Assembly (NCBI GenBank): GCA_019456185.1 | Contig: VRUH01000037.1 | Span: forward strand, 277-39,185 | DNA: 38,909 nucleotides | Direction of reading: 5' to 3' | From: Candidatus Glassbacteria bacterium | GTDB taxonomy: Bacteria > Gemmatimonadota > Glassbacteria > GWA2-58-10 | Shown: positions 8,503 to 16,831 of the stretch, piece after piece | How positions within the stretch are numbered: position 1 is the first letter of the stretch | Layout: the number at the start of each line of letters is the position of its first letter | The notes under the pieces: model-generated | What the model was told of the DNA's origin: nothing | Seen by the model: the letters and a program-made list of their open reading frames with translations, nothing else | Databases searched by the model: none | Position numbers and translations under genes: made by a program

Positions 8503-9570
8503 ATGGGCGAAATGACCACCCGCGAGCGCATGAGGCTCACCTACGAGCACCGCGAAGCAGACCGCGCGCCGTTTTTCGATTTCCCCTGGGAGAGCACGGT
8601 CGAGCGCTGGCATCGCGAGGGCCTGCCCGGGGGAGTGCGCTGGGAGGACCATTTCGGGCTGGACCGGGTGTTCACCATCAGTGTCGACAACAGCCCGCGC
8701 TACCCGGTGGAAATCCTGGAGCGGACCGATGAGTATACGCTGAAGCGCACGGAGTGGGGAGTCACCCTGAAGCAGTGGAACCACCACGGCGGCACTCCGG
8801 AGTTCCTGGACTATACCGTGACGGACAGGGACTCGTGGAACGAGGCCCGGCGGCGGATGACGCCCTCGCGGGACAGGATCGACTGGAAGCTCCTGGAGCG
8901 GGAGTACCGCGCCTGTCGCGAGCGCGGCGACTGGTTCGAGGCCCTGGCCTGGTTCGGCTTCGACGTGACTCATAGCTGGATGCTGGGCACGGAGCGTCTG
9001 CTGGTGGCCCTGCTCGAAGACCCCGACTGGTGCCGCGAAATGTTCGGCCATTACCTCGATACCAGCCTGGCGCTGCTGGAAATGGTCTGGGACGCCGGCT
9101 ACGAGTTCGACATCCTGACCTGGTACGACGACCTCGGGTTCAAGCAGGGGCAGTTCATCTCTGTGGCGATGTACCGCGAGCTGCTGAAGCCCTACCACCA
9201 ACGGGCAGTTGAATGGGCCCACCGCCGGGGGATCAGGACGCGCCTGCACTCCTGCGGTGATATCCGTCCGTTCCTGCCGGAGTTCCGCGATATCGGTATT
9301 GACTGCCTCAACCCGCTGGAGGTCAAGGCCGGAGTCGATCCGCTGGCACTGAAACGCGATTGGGGCGGCGAACTTGTGCTGCACGGCGGGCTGAACGCGG
9401 TGCTGTGGGACAGGCCGGAGGAGATAGTAGCCGAGATCGAGCGGGTCGTGCCGGTGCTCAAGGCGGGTGGAGGTTACATCTTCGCCTCGGACCACTCGAT
9501 ACCCGACTCGGTGGATTTCGACACTTTCAGCCGGATCGTGGAGACGTATAAAAGAGTTGCGGTTTATTGA
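8503..9570 (+). CDS. Uroporphyrinogen-decarboxylase-family protein (probable methyltransferase-type, not haem synthesis)
   Basis: 355 residues with the URO-D barrel pattern: TTRERMRLTYEHREADRAPF at the start (in place of the haem-enzyme substrate loop), a central barrel with DILTWYDDLGFKQG, and late elements LHSCGDIRPFLPEF, DCLNPLEVKAGVDP and GGGYIFASDHSIPDSV. HSCGD and DHSIP are shared with MtaA/CmuA-like corrinoid methyltransferases and related uncharacterised environmental paralogs, so a one-carbon or unknown role fits better than haem synthesis. No corrinoid protein gene is nearby. The start could be ATG 8503 or 8512; neither has a strong ribosome-binding site. It is divergent from the lyase gene, and its 3' end lies 9 bases from that of a convergent transporter gene. 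Confidence 0.8.
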   Translation: MGEMTTRERMRLTYEHREADRAPFFDFPWESTVERWHREGLPGGVRWEDHFGLDRVFTISVDNSPRYPVEILERTDEYTLKRTEWGVTLKQWNHHGGTPEFLDYTVTDRDSWNEARRRMTPSRDRIDWKLLEREYRACRERGDWFEALAWFGFDVTHSWMLGTERLLVALLEDPDWCREMFGHYLDTSLALLEMVWDAGYEFDILTWYDDLGFKQGQFISVAMYRELLKPYHQRAVEWAHRRGIRTRLHSCGDIRPFLPEFRDIGIDCLNPLEVKAGVDPLALKRDWGGELVLHGGLNAVLWDRPEEIVAEIERVVPVLKAGGGYIFASDHSIPDSVDFDTFSRIVETYKRVAVY

Positions 9571-9579
9571 AGCAGCTCC

Positions 9580-10440
9580 TCAGACAAACAGCAGCCACGC
9601 CCCGAAAAACATCACCACCACTCCCACCAGGCGCCGCTTGATCCTCTCGCCGAAAATGAAATGGGCCAGGATCACTGTCACCACCATCCCCAGCATGCTG
9701 GCCGGCTCGGCGACACTGACCTCGATCCTGGTAATCGCGATCAGCAGCAGAAGATAGCTGTAGCAGTCGACCGCCCCGGCCAGCGCACCGACTTTGAGCT
9801 TGCTGCGAAACATCTCAAGCGCCGAGCCGAGTCTGCCGGTTATCGCCAGCCAGATAAAAATGAACACGTCTGTAAAAAAACAGAGCGCCAGTGTGTAAAC
9901 CAGCGGATGCACACTGCGCATCATGAACCCATCCAGAGTACGGCCCAGCGCCACCAGCACCGAGGAGACAATCATAAACTGGCAGGCCCTGTCGGTGGCC
10001 AGGGCCTGCAGCGAGTGCAGGATACTCTGCTTCCTGTGCAGAAACGACGCGCCGTAGACCAGCAACACCAACCCCGCGATTTTTGCCGGGCCGAACGATT
10101 CACCCAGAAACACAACCGCCATCACCAGCAGAAAAAACACGCTGAAATAATACAGTGGAGCCACCAGCGAGGCCTCGCCGTGGGACAGCGACTTGACGTA
10201 AAACACCGTCTGCACGGTATAGGTCAGCGAGGCCAGCGCCGCAATCCAGAGGAAACTCCAGTCCGCCGGCCATTCCACGAAAAAACCAACCGGCGCCAGC
10301 AGGAGCGTTCCGGTGGTGAAAATCAGGAACACGCTCTCCGCACTGCCCGAGCCTGTTCCCACCTGTTTGAATATTATCCTCTCGTAGCCGGTCAACAGCA
10401 CCCGGCCCGCCAGGGCCAGATAAGCCAGATAAAGCGGCAT
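9580..10440 (-). CDS. EamA/DMT-family inner-membrane transporter
   Basis: 286 residues, almost all hydrophobic, with about ten predicted membrane helices in two five-helix halves (EamA repeats). The first repeat holds GEASLVAPLYYFSVFFLLV and the second ends with IEVSVAEPASMLGMVVTV and GERIKRRLVGVVVMFFGAW, the usual P-containing fourth helix and GE motif of EamA carriers. Such proteins move metabolites such as sugars, amino acids or nucleosides out of or into the cell. The substrate is unknown. It ends 9 bases from the convergent URO-D-like gene with no clear terminator between them. Confidence 0.85.
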   Translation of the reverse strand: MPLYLAYLALAGRVLLTGYERIIFKQVGTGSGSAESVFLIFTTGTLLLAPVGFFVEWPADWSFLWIAALASLTYTVQTVFYVKSLSHGEASLVAPLYYFSVFFLLVMAVVFLGESFGPAKIAGLVLLVYGASFLHRKQSILHSLQALATDRACQFMIVSSVLVALGRTLDGFMMRSVHPLVYTLALCFFTDVFIFIWLAITGRLGSALEMFRSKLKVGALAGAVDCYSYLLLLIAITRIEVSVAEPASMLGMVVTVILAHFIFGERIKRRLVGVVVMFFGAWLLFV

Positions 10441-10663
10441 CGATACCCCGCAAGCCGAACGATCAACTATTACCAGCGGTAACAGGCAATGATAAACAGC
10501 TAAGCCGGGGAAGTCAAAGATTGCAGGTTAACAAACGGGGGCCGGCGGCAAGCCGGAGGCTTGGCCTGACGGCCGCCGGGAAATCAATTTCGGCTGAAAC
10601 GCACATGGTGGGGCCAGCGACGTCCGGTGGGAGAACTCTGACGGCAGTGGACCCGGCGGCCGT

Positions 10664-10693
10664 CCGGCGCGCGCGGTTCCGCGCGCCCGCCGG
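10664..10693. repeat. GC-rich hairpin
   Basis: GCGCGCGG (10669-10676) pairs with CCGCGCGC (10679-10686), and CCGGC (10664-10668) pairs with GCCGG (10689-10693) across a two-base bulge, with a very short TT loop. No T-tract follows on either strand, so it is not a standard terminator. It may be a DNA or RNA structural element or a chance product of high GC. Confidence 0.5.
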
Positions 10694-10874
10694 CCCCCTG
10701 CACCTGCGATAACCACTTTCGCTTTCGGCTTGATCTTCACCTCCGCGCTGAGCATTGTTACTTTTTTTCACAACACTTAACGTTTCAAAGGAATTTTTGC
10801 TACAGCCTTTCATTCTCCTTCTTGTACAATCACAGCCATTGTCGCCGTCCTCTCTGCAGACAGAATAATTTTTC

Positions 10875-10902
10875 TTGTTAGATCGATGGGCAGAGTTAAA
10901 TA
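10875..10902 (+). promoter_or_regulatory. Possible promoter for the MFS/isomerase operon
   Basis: TTGTTA (10875-10880) and TAAATA (10897-10902) are 16 bases apart in an AT-rich stretch about 80 bases upstream of the MFS start. The match is only fair. Confidence 0.35.
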
Positions 10903-10983
10903 TTAGTTCAATCATCACTACTACATCTTTCTCAAAGGTCCGCGCTCGTCCCGTTAACGCTCCCTAACCCACGGAGGCAGTCG

Positions 10984-12114
10984 ATGATTCAACTGGTAGC
11001 GATTCTCAGCGTATTCTCACTTGGGATCGTATTTTCGCTCATCGGTGCGGTCAAGCTCAAACTGGCCGAGAAACTGGGGATCGATGACGCGAAAGTGGGG
11101 GGCCTGATCTCCACGCTGATGTTCACCAGCATTTTCGTGGTCCTGTTTATCGGGCCGCTGGTTGACGCCTGGGGGCACAAGCCGTTCGCCATCCTGGGTT
11201 TCCTGCTCTCCGGCGTGGCGATTCTGATGCTGGGAATGGCGCGCAGCTACGGAGCTGCCGTGGTGGCCTGCATACTGCTGGGTGTCGGCGGGATGTGTGT
11301 CAACACCGTGGGCAACACGCTGCTGTCGATCGTGCTGTTCGAGGGCCGGAACGCTCCGGCCGCCCTCAATCTGGGGAACATGTTTTTCGGTCTCGGCGCG
11401 TTTTTCACTCCGTTTCTGGCAATCTTTCTCATCCAGCGGATCGGACTGCAGAAAACCGTCAGCATCATCGCCCTGGTGGTGCTGGTCGGTATCGCTTTCG
11501 GACTGGTCGCCGGGTACCCGGAACTCAGTCCCGGCGGTTTCAGCCTCGGCCAGGCGTTCGCCCTGCTGGGCAACTCGTTCGTGCTGGTGGCCGCGCTGGC
11601 GCTGTTCTGCTACGTGGGGCTGGAGGTGTCGATGGGCGGCTGGATCACAACCTATCTGACCAGTCTCGGCTACTCCGAGGGCCGCGCCTCGGGGCTCCTG
11701 TCGGCTTTCTGGATCTCGATCATGATCTCCCGGCTGGTCAGCGCGATGGCGGTCACGCCGGAAAACGGCGCGCTGGTAGTGACCGTGCTGGCGCTGGTGG
11801 CTACGGTCTCTATCGGGATCATGGCCACGACCAGAAGCGCGGGCATGGCCGGAGTGGCCGTGGTTGTCACCGGTCTCGCTTTCGGTCCGATTTTCCCCTC
11901 GGTGGTGGGCGTGACCTTCTCCAAGGTAGCCCAGGAGCTGCAGGGCAGCGTATTCGCGATTATTTTCGCTATCGGTCTGCTGGGCGCCACAATCCTGCCG
12001 GCCTGGATGGGCATGCTGTCCAAGGGCAGGAGCATCCAGAAGAGCATGGTGGTGGCGGCGGGGTTCGCGGTCATGCTGACCGTGATCGCCGTGGTGATGG
12101 GACGACTGGACTGA
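10984..12114 (+). CDS. MFS transporter, FucP-like sugar permease type
   Basis: 376 residues with about twelve hydrophobic segments. The loop between helices 2 and 3 (GPLVDAWGHKPF) is the MFS signature, and LNLGNMFFGLGAFFTPF around helix 5 resembles the fucose/glucose-galactose permease (FHS) branch, which imports sugars with protons. Ribosome-binding GGAGG lies at 10975-10979 with good spacing. It is followed after 26 bases by a Tat sugar-isomerase-like gene, and the pair ends at the terminator at 13084-13112. This supports a role in uptake of a sugar or sugar acid related to the isomerase's substrate. The precise sugar cannot be told from the sequence. Confidence 0.85.
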   Translation: MIQLVAILSVFSLGIVFSLIGAVKLKLAEKLGIDDAKVGGLISTLMFTSIFVVLFIGPLVDAWGHKPFAILGFLLSGVAILMLGMARSYGAAVVACILLGVGGMCVNTVGNTLLSIVLFEGRNAPAALNLGNMFFGLGAFFTPFLAIFLIQRIGLQKTVSIIALVVLVGIAFGLVAGYPELSPGGFSLGQAFALLGNSFVLVAALALFCYVGLEVSMGGWITTYLTSLGYSEGRASGLLSAFWISIMISRLVSAMAVTPENGALVVTVLALVATVSIGIMATTRSAGMAGVAVVVTGLAFGPIFPSVVGVTFSKVAQELQGSVFAIIFAIGLLGATILPAWMGMLSKGRSIQKSMVVAAGFAVMLTVIAVVMGRLD

Positions 12115-12140
12115 CACTCTATCCCGCGAGGAGGCTGATG

Positions 12141-13058
12141 ATGATCAACCGAAGGGACTTCCTGAAGAAAAACGCGTTGGCCGCCGCCGGGGTGGCGGCC
12201 GGACTTGCAGCCACCGGGCGGAGCGCCGCGGCCGCGGCCAAACACGATTTCAAGCTGCTCTACGCCCCTAACCTCGGTCTGATGGGTAATATCGAGGACC
12301 CGATCGACCGGCTGGACGCGTATGCCGAGTGGGGATTCCGGGCGTTCGAGTTCAACGGGCTGATGAACTGGGACTACGCCCGCGCCGAGAAACTTCGCGC
12401 CCGGATCGATAAGCTGAACATGACCATGGGCGTGTTCGTAGCCAATCCCGCCGGCTGGGACAAGGCCGGGATGGTCGACCCGGAGCAGCGGCCAGCGTTC
12501 CTGGAACAAGTCAGGAAAGCTGTCTCTTACCACAAGATTGTCGGCAACCGGTGGTGCACGGTGATCACCGGTCCCGGCATGGACCAGCCTCACCGCGGCT
12601 TGCAGCGCGCCTGGGTGGTGGAGAGTCTCAAGCGCGCGGCCGAGGTGGTGGACGGCACCGAGTTGATACTGGTCGTGGAGCCGCTGAACAACCTGGTCAA
12701 CCATCCGGGGTATTTCCTGGCCCGCAGCGACGAGGCCTACGAGATCATGAAGGCGGTGGACAGCCCGCAGGTGAAAATCCTGTTCGACATCTACCACCAG
12801 CAGATCACCGAGGGCAACCTGATCGCCAATATCCGCACGTTCTACGACGAGATCGGCTATTTCCAGCTGGCCGACGTGCCGGGGCGCCATGAGCCGGGCA
12901 CCGGCGAGATCAACTACCGCAACGTGTTCCAGGCGATTTACAAGCTGGGGTTCAAGGGCGTGCTGGGTCTGGAGCTGAGCGCCTCGCTGAGGCAGGACCC
13001 TGAGGGCAGTATCAAGGTTTTTGAGTCGATTGTGGAGTGCGATAGTTTTACTGTTTAG
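12141..13058 (+). CDS. Tat-exported hydroxypyruvate-isomerase-like TIM-barrel protein
   Basis: 305 residues. The leader INRRDFLKKNALAAAGVAAG is a Tat signal. The body is an AP-endonuclease-2/xylose-isomerase-like barrel resembling hydroxypyruvate isomerase: RLDAYAEWGFRAFEF near the start, LVVEPLNN (metal-binding Glu), ILFDIYHQQI (Asp and His), YFQLADVPGRHEPGTGEINY, and a final GLEL. PGRHEPGTGEINY is characteristic of the Hyi/OtnI group. Two in-frame ATGs occur at 12138 and 12141; GAGGAGG at 12128-12134 is better spaced for the second. A periplasmic location is unusual for this family and fits the other Tat sugar enzymes in the window. Probably co-transcribed with the MFS permease. Confidence 0.85.
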   Translation: MINRRDFLKKNALAAAGVAAGLAATGRSAAAAAKHDFKLLYAPNLGLMGNIEDPIDRLDAYAEWGFRAFEFNGLMNWDYARAEKLRARIDKLNMTMGVFVANPAGWDKAGMVDPEQRPAFLEQVRKAVSYHKIVGNRWCTVITGPGMDQPHRGLQRAWVVESLKRAAEVVDGTELILVVEPLNNLVNHPGYFLARSDEAYEIMKAVDSPQVKILFDIYHQQITEGNLIANIRTFYDEIGYFQLADVPGRHEPGTGEINYRNVFQAIYKLGFKGVLGLELSASLRQDPEGSIKVFESIVECDSFTV

Positions 13059-13083
13059 CAAGATTGTCTGAAGGCAATCCTTG

Positions 13084-13112
13084 AGGGCGCGGACTGATTC
13101 CGCGCCCTTTTT
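13084..13112. terminator. Intrinsic terminator, usable in both directions
   Basis: GGGCGCGG (13085-13092) pairs perfectly with CCGCGCCC (13100-13107) around a 7-base loop, followed by TTTTT (13108-13112). It ends the MFS/isomerase operon. It overlaps the stop codon of the convergent Nudix gene; in that direction the T-tract is weak. Confidence 0.85.
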
Positions 13113-13581
13113 ATTTCACCATGAACTTCCCATCCCACGCCAGGTAATCCGCCACGGTTTCTTTATGGATTTCCACCGTGTCATCCGGCAGGGCGTCCGG
13201 CGCGAACCAGCCCAGCTCGCTGCCCTCCACTCCGTCGGCCACCGGCGTCCCGGTCCACTTACGGACCACGAACACCAGCGAAAAACACTGGATTTCATCG
13301 CCGTGGGGATAAGTCACCCGCTGGCCGGGGCCCGAGTAAAGCGCCATCGGCTCGGCGGCGGTCACCTCGAGGGCGGTCTCCTCGTCCACCTCACGAAAAA
13401 GCGAGGACAGGGCCGAGTCCTCCAGTTCGCAGCTTCCCGACGGCAGCCCCCAGGTGCCCGTATCGGTGCGCCTCTGCAGCAGGATTTCTCCCCGGTCATT
13501 GACAATTATCGCCCGTACGCCCGGCAGGTACAGCAGCCGTGTGCCCACCAGTTTTCTCAACTCACCCACGTAGTCCGCCAT
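13111..13581 (-). CDS. Nudix hydrolase
   Basis: 156 residues with a Nudix fold: GVRAIIVNDRGEILLQRRTD (21-40), WGLPSGSCELEDSALSSLF and REVDEET (63-69), followed by the usual C-terminal strand ELGWFAPDALP. The Nudix box deviates from consensus: Asp replaces the first Glu and Ala replaces the Gly after EET, but the REVxEE metal-binding core is intact. These enzymes hydrolyse nucleoside diphosphates linked to another group. The substrate is unknown; the C-terminal pattern resembles the broad ADP-ribose/8-oxo-dGTP-type clade. Cytoplasmic, single gene, convergent with the preceding operon. Confidence 0.9.
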   Translation of the reverse strand: MADYVGELRKLVGTRLLYLPGVRAIIVNDRGEILLQRRTDTGTWGLPSGSCELEDSALSSLFREVDEETALEVTAAEPMALYSGPGQRVTYPHGDEIQCFSLVFVVRKWTGTPVADGVEGSELGWFAPDALPDDTVEIHKETVADYLAWDGKFMVK

Positions 13582-13743
13582 GCCGTCTCCTTTAGCTGAA
13601 TATGTTCCATAGAACTGCGTACGCTTAATTTAATCTTTCTTTACCGCAGGCAAAACCGGAATCCTTTGCACCGTTATTGGCCTCTGCTTATCTTCCGGTC
13701 AAGACCATTGCGCTTTCATGCTCGGCTGAAAGGTATCCCGTTT

Positions 13744-15630
13744 ATGATCCGTCTGCCCGGCATCATGCTGGCTGTCACCAGTTTAGCCGGTTCCCTGCTC
13801 GCCCAGGACGCAGTCACCCCCGGCACGCTCAGTTCGCCCTACCCGACTATCATCAACCTGGCCGTTGTCTGGGAGATCTCCGGAGATGAGAACCTCAACG
13901 CTGCCGCCACGGTCCGCTACCGGCGCGCGGAAAGCGGGAGCTGGCGCGAGGGGATGCCCCTGCGGCGGGTGCCGTTCGGCAGGAGCGAGGGCACCAGCCC
14001 GATTTTCAGTTGGAGCGACAAGCTCTCCGGCAGTATTTTCGACCTGGCCGGGGACACCGAATACGAGATCGAGGTCACGCTCAGCGACCCCGACGGCGGC
14101 GGAGCCACCCGGACTTTAACGGCCCGTACCCGCGCAGTTCCGCGCGCGCCGGGGGATTCCGTCGTCAAGACCGCCGACCCCTCGAATTACGCCGATATCG
14201 CCGGAGAGGCCCGGCCCGGCGATGTGATCCTGCTGGCCCCCGGCGACTACGGGTACGGGTTCGCCTACTCCGATGGCGAGCCCGGCCGCCCGCTGACAAT
14301 CCGCGCCGCCTCGCGCCACCCCGACAGCGCGGCCGTGTTCGGCAGCATGTCGCTCAGGGGCCGCGAGCACGTGATTGTCGACGGCCTGACAGTTAACGGC
14401 AAGGTGGACATGGTCACCGCCGAGAACTGCGCGGTTGTGCGCTGCAGCGTAACCGCGGTCTTCGGGATAGTAGCCGACCAGCCGCCCGGCGCGATCAACT
14501 GCTATATCGCCGACAACGTGGTGAGCTGGACCAACACCTGGGAAGCGAACAACATGGGCGCCAGCGGCGACAACGAGGGCGAGGGAATCCAGCTCACCGG
14601 TCCCGGCAACGTGATCTGCTACAACCGGGTCTCGGGGTACAGGGACTGTATCAGTACGCTGGAGGACAACCAGGTTTCCGAGCAGTACTGTATCGACATC
14701 TACAACAACGATATCTACCTGGGCCTCGACGACGGGATCGAGGCTGATTTCTGCATGGGCAACTGCCGGATCATGCGCAACAGGCTGACCAACTGCTTCA
14801 TGGCCCTCTCCAGCCAGCCGTCGCTGGGCGGACCGACCTATTTCATCCGCAACGTGATGTACAATATTATCGACAACCCGTTCAAGCTGTCGCGCCACAG
14901 CCAGGGGGACGTGATCCTGCACAACACGGTGGTCAAGGTTGGCGACGGGCTGCGGATTATCCACGATCCTGTTTTCGCCTACCTGCGCAACAACCTGGCT
15001 ATCGGCGGGCGCGGCGGCGGGGATTTCGGCAACTATAGCAGCGGCGAGGGCCGGGCGATGGATTTCTACCGGGCCGACAGCACGACCAGTATCGACTACG
15101 AGGGGATCGGCACCGAGGGTACGCCTTTCCTGGCCAAGCTGGGCGATATCAAGACATACTCCATCGAGGAACTGCGGGCAAAGACCCAGATGAAACACGC
15201 CGTGCTGGTCAGCATGGACGTGTTCGCCAACAGCCCGGAGTTCCCCGATCCGGCCCTGACCGTGCGCGAACCGGCCGACCTGCGCCTTCGCCCCGGGAGC
15301 GCGGCTGTGGACGCGGGCGTGCTGATCCCCGGAATCAACGATACCCATACCGGCAGCGGACCGGACCTGGGGGCTCTGGAATGGGGCGCGCAGACGCCGC
15401 ACTACGGCCCCCGTCCACCGGCAGCCACGGACAACAGCGGCTGTGACTGGGACGGCGACGGCCGTCCGGGAGTGGGCGACGTGCTGCGGATGCTGCTCTC
15501 GGCCCGTCTGGATCCCACGAGAGAGGAACTCGACCGCGACGGCGACGGCTCGTTCGGTCCCGGCGACCTCTTGCTTCTGCTGGAGGATATCGCCGGCGGT
15601 GGCTGCCCGGAAAGTTATCCGGGGTTGTAG
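13744..15630 (+). CDS. Secreted right-handed beta-helix protein with C-terminal dockerin-like domain
   Basis: 628 residues from the ATG at 13744, which gives a clean signal peptide (MIRLPGIMLAVTSLAGSLLA); an upstream in-frame ATG at 13666 would bury it. After a fibronectin-like N-terminal region (about 25-140) comes the start of a parallel beta-helix (DPSNYADIAGEARPGDVILL) of the kind found in pectate/chondroitinase-B-like lyases, with rungs such as HVIVDGLTVNG, NCYIADNVVSW and IYNNDIYLGLDDGIEA. The last 55 residues hold two calcium loops (DWDGDGRPGVGDVL and DRDGDGSFGPGDLL) like dockerin. It is probably an extracellular lyase or glycan-binding protein; catalytic residues cannot be assigned with confidence. 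Single-gene unit ended by the terminator at 15641-15666. Confidence 0.8.
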   Translation: MIRLPGIMLAVTSLAGSLLAQDAVTPGTLSSPYPTIINLAVVWEISGDENLNAAATVRYRRAESGSWREGMPLRRVPFGRSEGTSPIFSWSDKLSGSIFDLAGDTEYEIEVTLSDPDGGGATRTLTARTRAVPRAPGDSVVKTADPSNYADIAGEARPGDVILLAPGDYGYGFAYSDGEPGRPLTIRAASRHPDSAAVFGSMSLRGREHVIVDGLTVNGKVDMVTAENCAVVRCSVTAVFGIVADQPPGAINCYIADNVVSWTNTWEANNMGASGDNEGEGIQLTGPGNVICYNRVSGYRDCISTLEDNQVSEQYCIDIYNNDIYLGLDDGIEADFCMGNCRIMRNRLTNCFMALSSQPSLGGPTYFIRNVMYNIIDNPFKLSRHSQGDVILHNTVVKVGDGLRIIHDPVFAYLRNNLAIGGRGGGDFGNYSSGEGRAMDFYRADSTTSIDYEGIGTEGTPFLAKLGDIKTYSIEELRAKTQMKHAVLVSMDVFANSPEFPDPALTVREPADLRLRPGSAAVDAGVLIPGINDTHTGSGPDLGALEWGAQTPHYGPRPPAATDNSGCDWDGDGRPGVGDVLRMLLSARLDPTREELDRDGDGSFGPGDLLLLLEDIAGGGCPESYPGL

Positions 15631-15640
15631 GTTAACAAAA

Positions 15641-15666
15641 AAGGGCCGCCTGCAGGCGGCCCTTTT
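15641..15666. terminator. Intrinsic terminator
   Basis: GGGCCGCC (15643-15650) and GGCGGCCC (15655-15662) form a perfect 8-bp stem with a TGCA loop, followed by TTTT and preceded by six A residues. It serves the beta-helix gene and, in reverse, the SUMF1-fold gene. Confidence 0.85.
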
Positions 15667-15699
15667 CAGGTTAGATATTCCAGCAAAACAAACCCATGT

Positions 15700-16725
15700 T
15701 CACCGGGCCGGGATCACGACCCGGAAGCCGACCATGATCGCGTCGATCAGCCACCACGCGCCGCGCGGGCGCTGGGGGTCGCGCTCGTTCCACATATCCT
15801 GCTGTTCCAGACGGTTGGCCACCCGCACGTCCTCGGTGAAATCATCCCAGCTCCCGCCGCGCACGCCGGCCTTGAATCCCTTGCCGTAGCCCGGACCCTC
15901 CGGATCGGTGTTGACCCCGTTCTCTTTCAGGTTTTTGTAGAAGTCGGGATCGTAGTAGTCGTGGGCGAACTCCCAGACATTACCCAGCATATCGTGAAGG
16001 CCCCAGTCGTTAGGCTTTTTCAGCCCGACTTTCTGGGTTTCGTAATCGCTGTTGTACTCATACCAGGCGTAGTCCTCCAGCCTGTCCTGTTCGTCACCGA
16101 AGTAGTAGATAGTACTGGAACCGGCGCGGGCCGCGTACTCCCACTCGGCCTCTGTGGGCAGACGGTAAGGACGTCCGGTTTTCTTGCGCAGCCAGTCGCA
16201 GAACATGCGCACGTTGAGCTTGCTGATCCCGATTATCGGCTTCTTGCCGCGTCCCATACCGTGGTAGTAATCGGCGTAGAACGGGCTGGGGTGAGTGATC
16301 GCGTCCAGTTCCTCGTTCTGCCACAGGGTGTGCTGCTGCTTGAACCAATTCAGCAGGTTGAGTGCCCAGGCAGGGTTGAGTTTGGGCGAGGCCAGCGAGA
16401 TCGCGTCAATCACGTTGGGATCGTCGACAAACGCATACTGGTCGTACTGCTCCCAGGTGGCTTCGTACTTGGCGATCCAGTACGGGCTTACTTTCACCCT
16501 GCGCTGCTGGCCCTCGTCTTCATCGCGGTTCGGTTCGCTCTCGGGACTTCCCATCATGAACTCGCCGCCCGGGATGTAAATCATCTCGAACTCGACATCC
16601 GTGCCCGGGATTTTCTGGGTGAAACTTTCCCGCGGCAGATCACTGACATCGGTCTTTCCGCCGCAGGCGACAATCACACCGGCCAACAGGACCGGGACCA
16701 GCCTGATATAACTCCTTTTGTTCAT
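15700..16725 (-). CDS. SUMF1/formylglycine-generating-enzyme-fold lipoprotein lacking the catalytic cysteines
   Basis: 341 residues from ATG 16725, chosen because AAGGAAAG precedes it and it yields a lipoprotein signal ending in IVAC (Cys21). The FGE-sulfatase domain is clear: IPGGEFMMGS (51-60), KYEATWEQYD, RPYRLPTEAEWEYAARAG, NDWGLHDMLGNVWEF, GVRGGSWDD and the closing GFRVV. In true formylglycine-generating enzymes the segment after RGGSW carries the active Cys pair (x-C-R-x-A-x-R); here it reads VRVANR, so that activity is not expected. It may be a structural or ligand-binding relative of EgtB/PvdO/gliding-type SUMF proteins. It lies 107 bases downstream of the Gfo/Idh gene on the same strand. 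Confidence 0.85.
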   Translation of the reverse strand: MNKRSYIRLVPVLLAGVIVACGGKTDVSDLPRESFTQKIPGTDVEFEMIYIPGGEFMMGSPESEPNRDEDEGQQRRVKVSPYWIAKYEATWEQYDQYAFVDDPNVIDAISLASPKLNPAWALNLLNWFKQQHTLWQNEELDAITHPSPFYADYYHGMGRGKKPIIGISKLNVRMFCDWLRKKTGRPYRLPTEAEWEYAARAGSSTIYYFGDEQDRLEDYAWYEYNSDYETQKVGLKKPNDWGLHDMLGNVWEFAHDYYDPDFYKNLKENGVNTDPEGPGYGKGFKAGVRGGSWDDFTEDVRVANRLEQQDMWNERDPQRPRGAWWLIDAIMVGFRVVIPAR

Positions 16726-16831
16726 CTGCTTTCCTTTTCCCGCCTCATGCTTGAAAGTTATCTCATTCCGGATCCGGGCCCGGCCGGGAGATGCATCTCC
16801 GTTTCCGCAATCCGCATCTTTACCAGTCGCC

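Larger units (their letters stand above)
10441..10983. other. Gene-free region before the MFS operon
   Basis: Open frames here (for example 10528-10755 on the minus strand) show no recognisable domain and have proline/arginine-rich composition expected from reading GC-rich non-coding DNA. The left half (10530-10710) is very GC-rich and contains a strong hairpin; the right half (10750-10970) turns AT-rich and carries a candidate promoter. No RNA family is recognised. Confidence 0.5.

Noticed and set aside
10514-10918. Reverse frames in the gap before the MFS gene, one beginning with a Gly-rich KVVIAGAGG-like stretch
   Set aside because: The resemblance to a nucleotide-binding start is limited to a few residues and the rest is Pro/Arg-rich with no fold. 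Too weak to call even as a relic.
11295-12140. Upstream extension of the isomerase-like frame into the MFS gene
   Set aside because: It reads arginine/glycine-rich nonsense in a shifted frame over a good transporter gene; the real start is at 12141 with GAGGAGG upstream.
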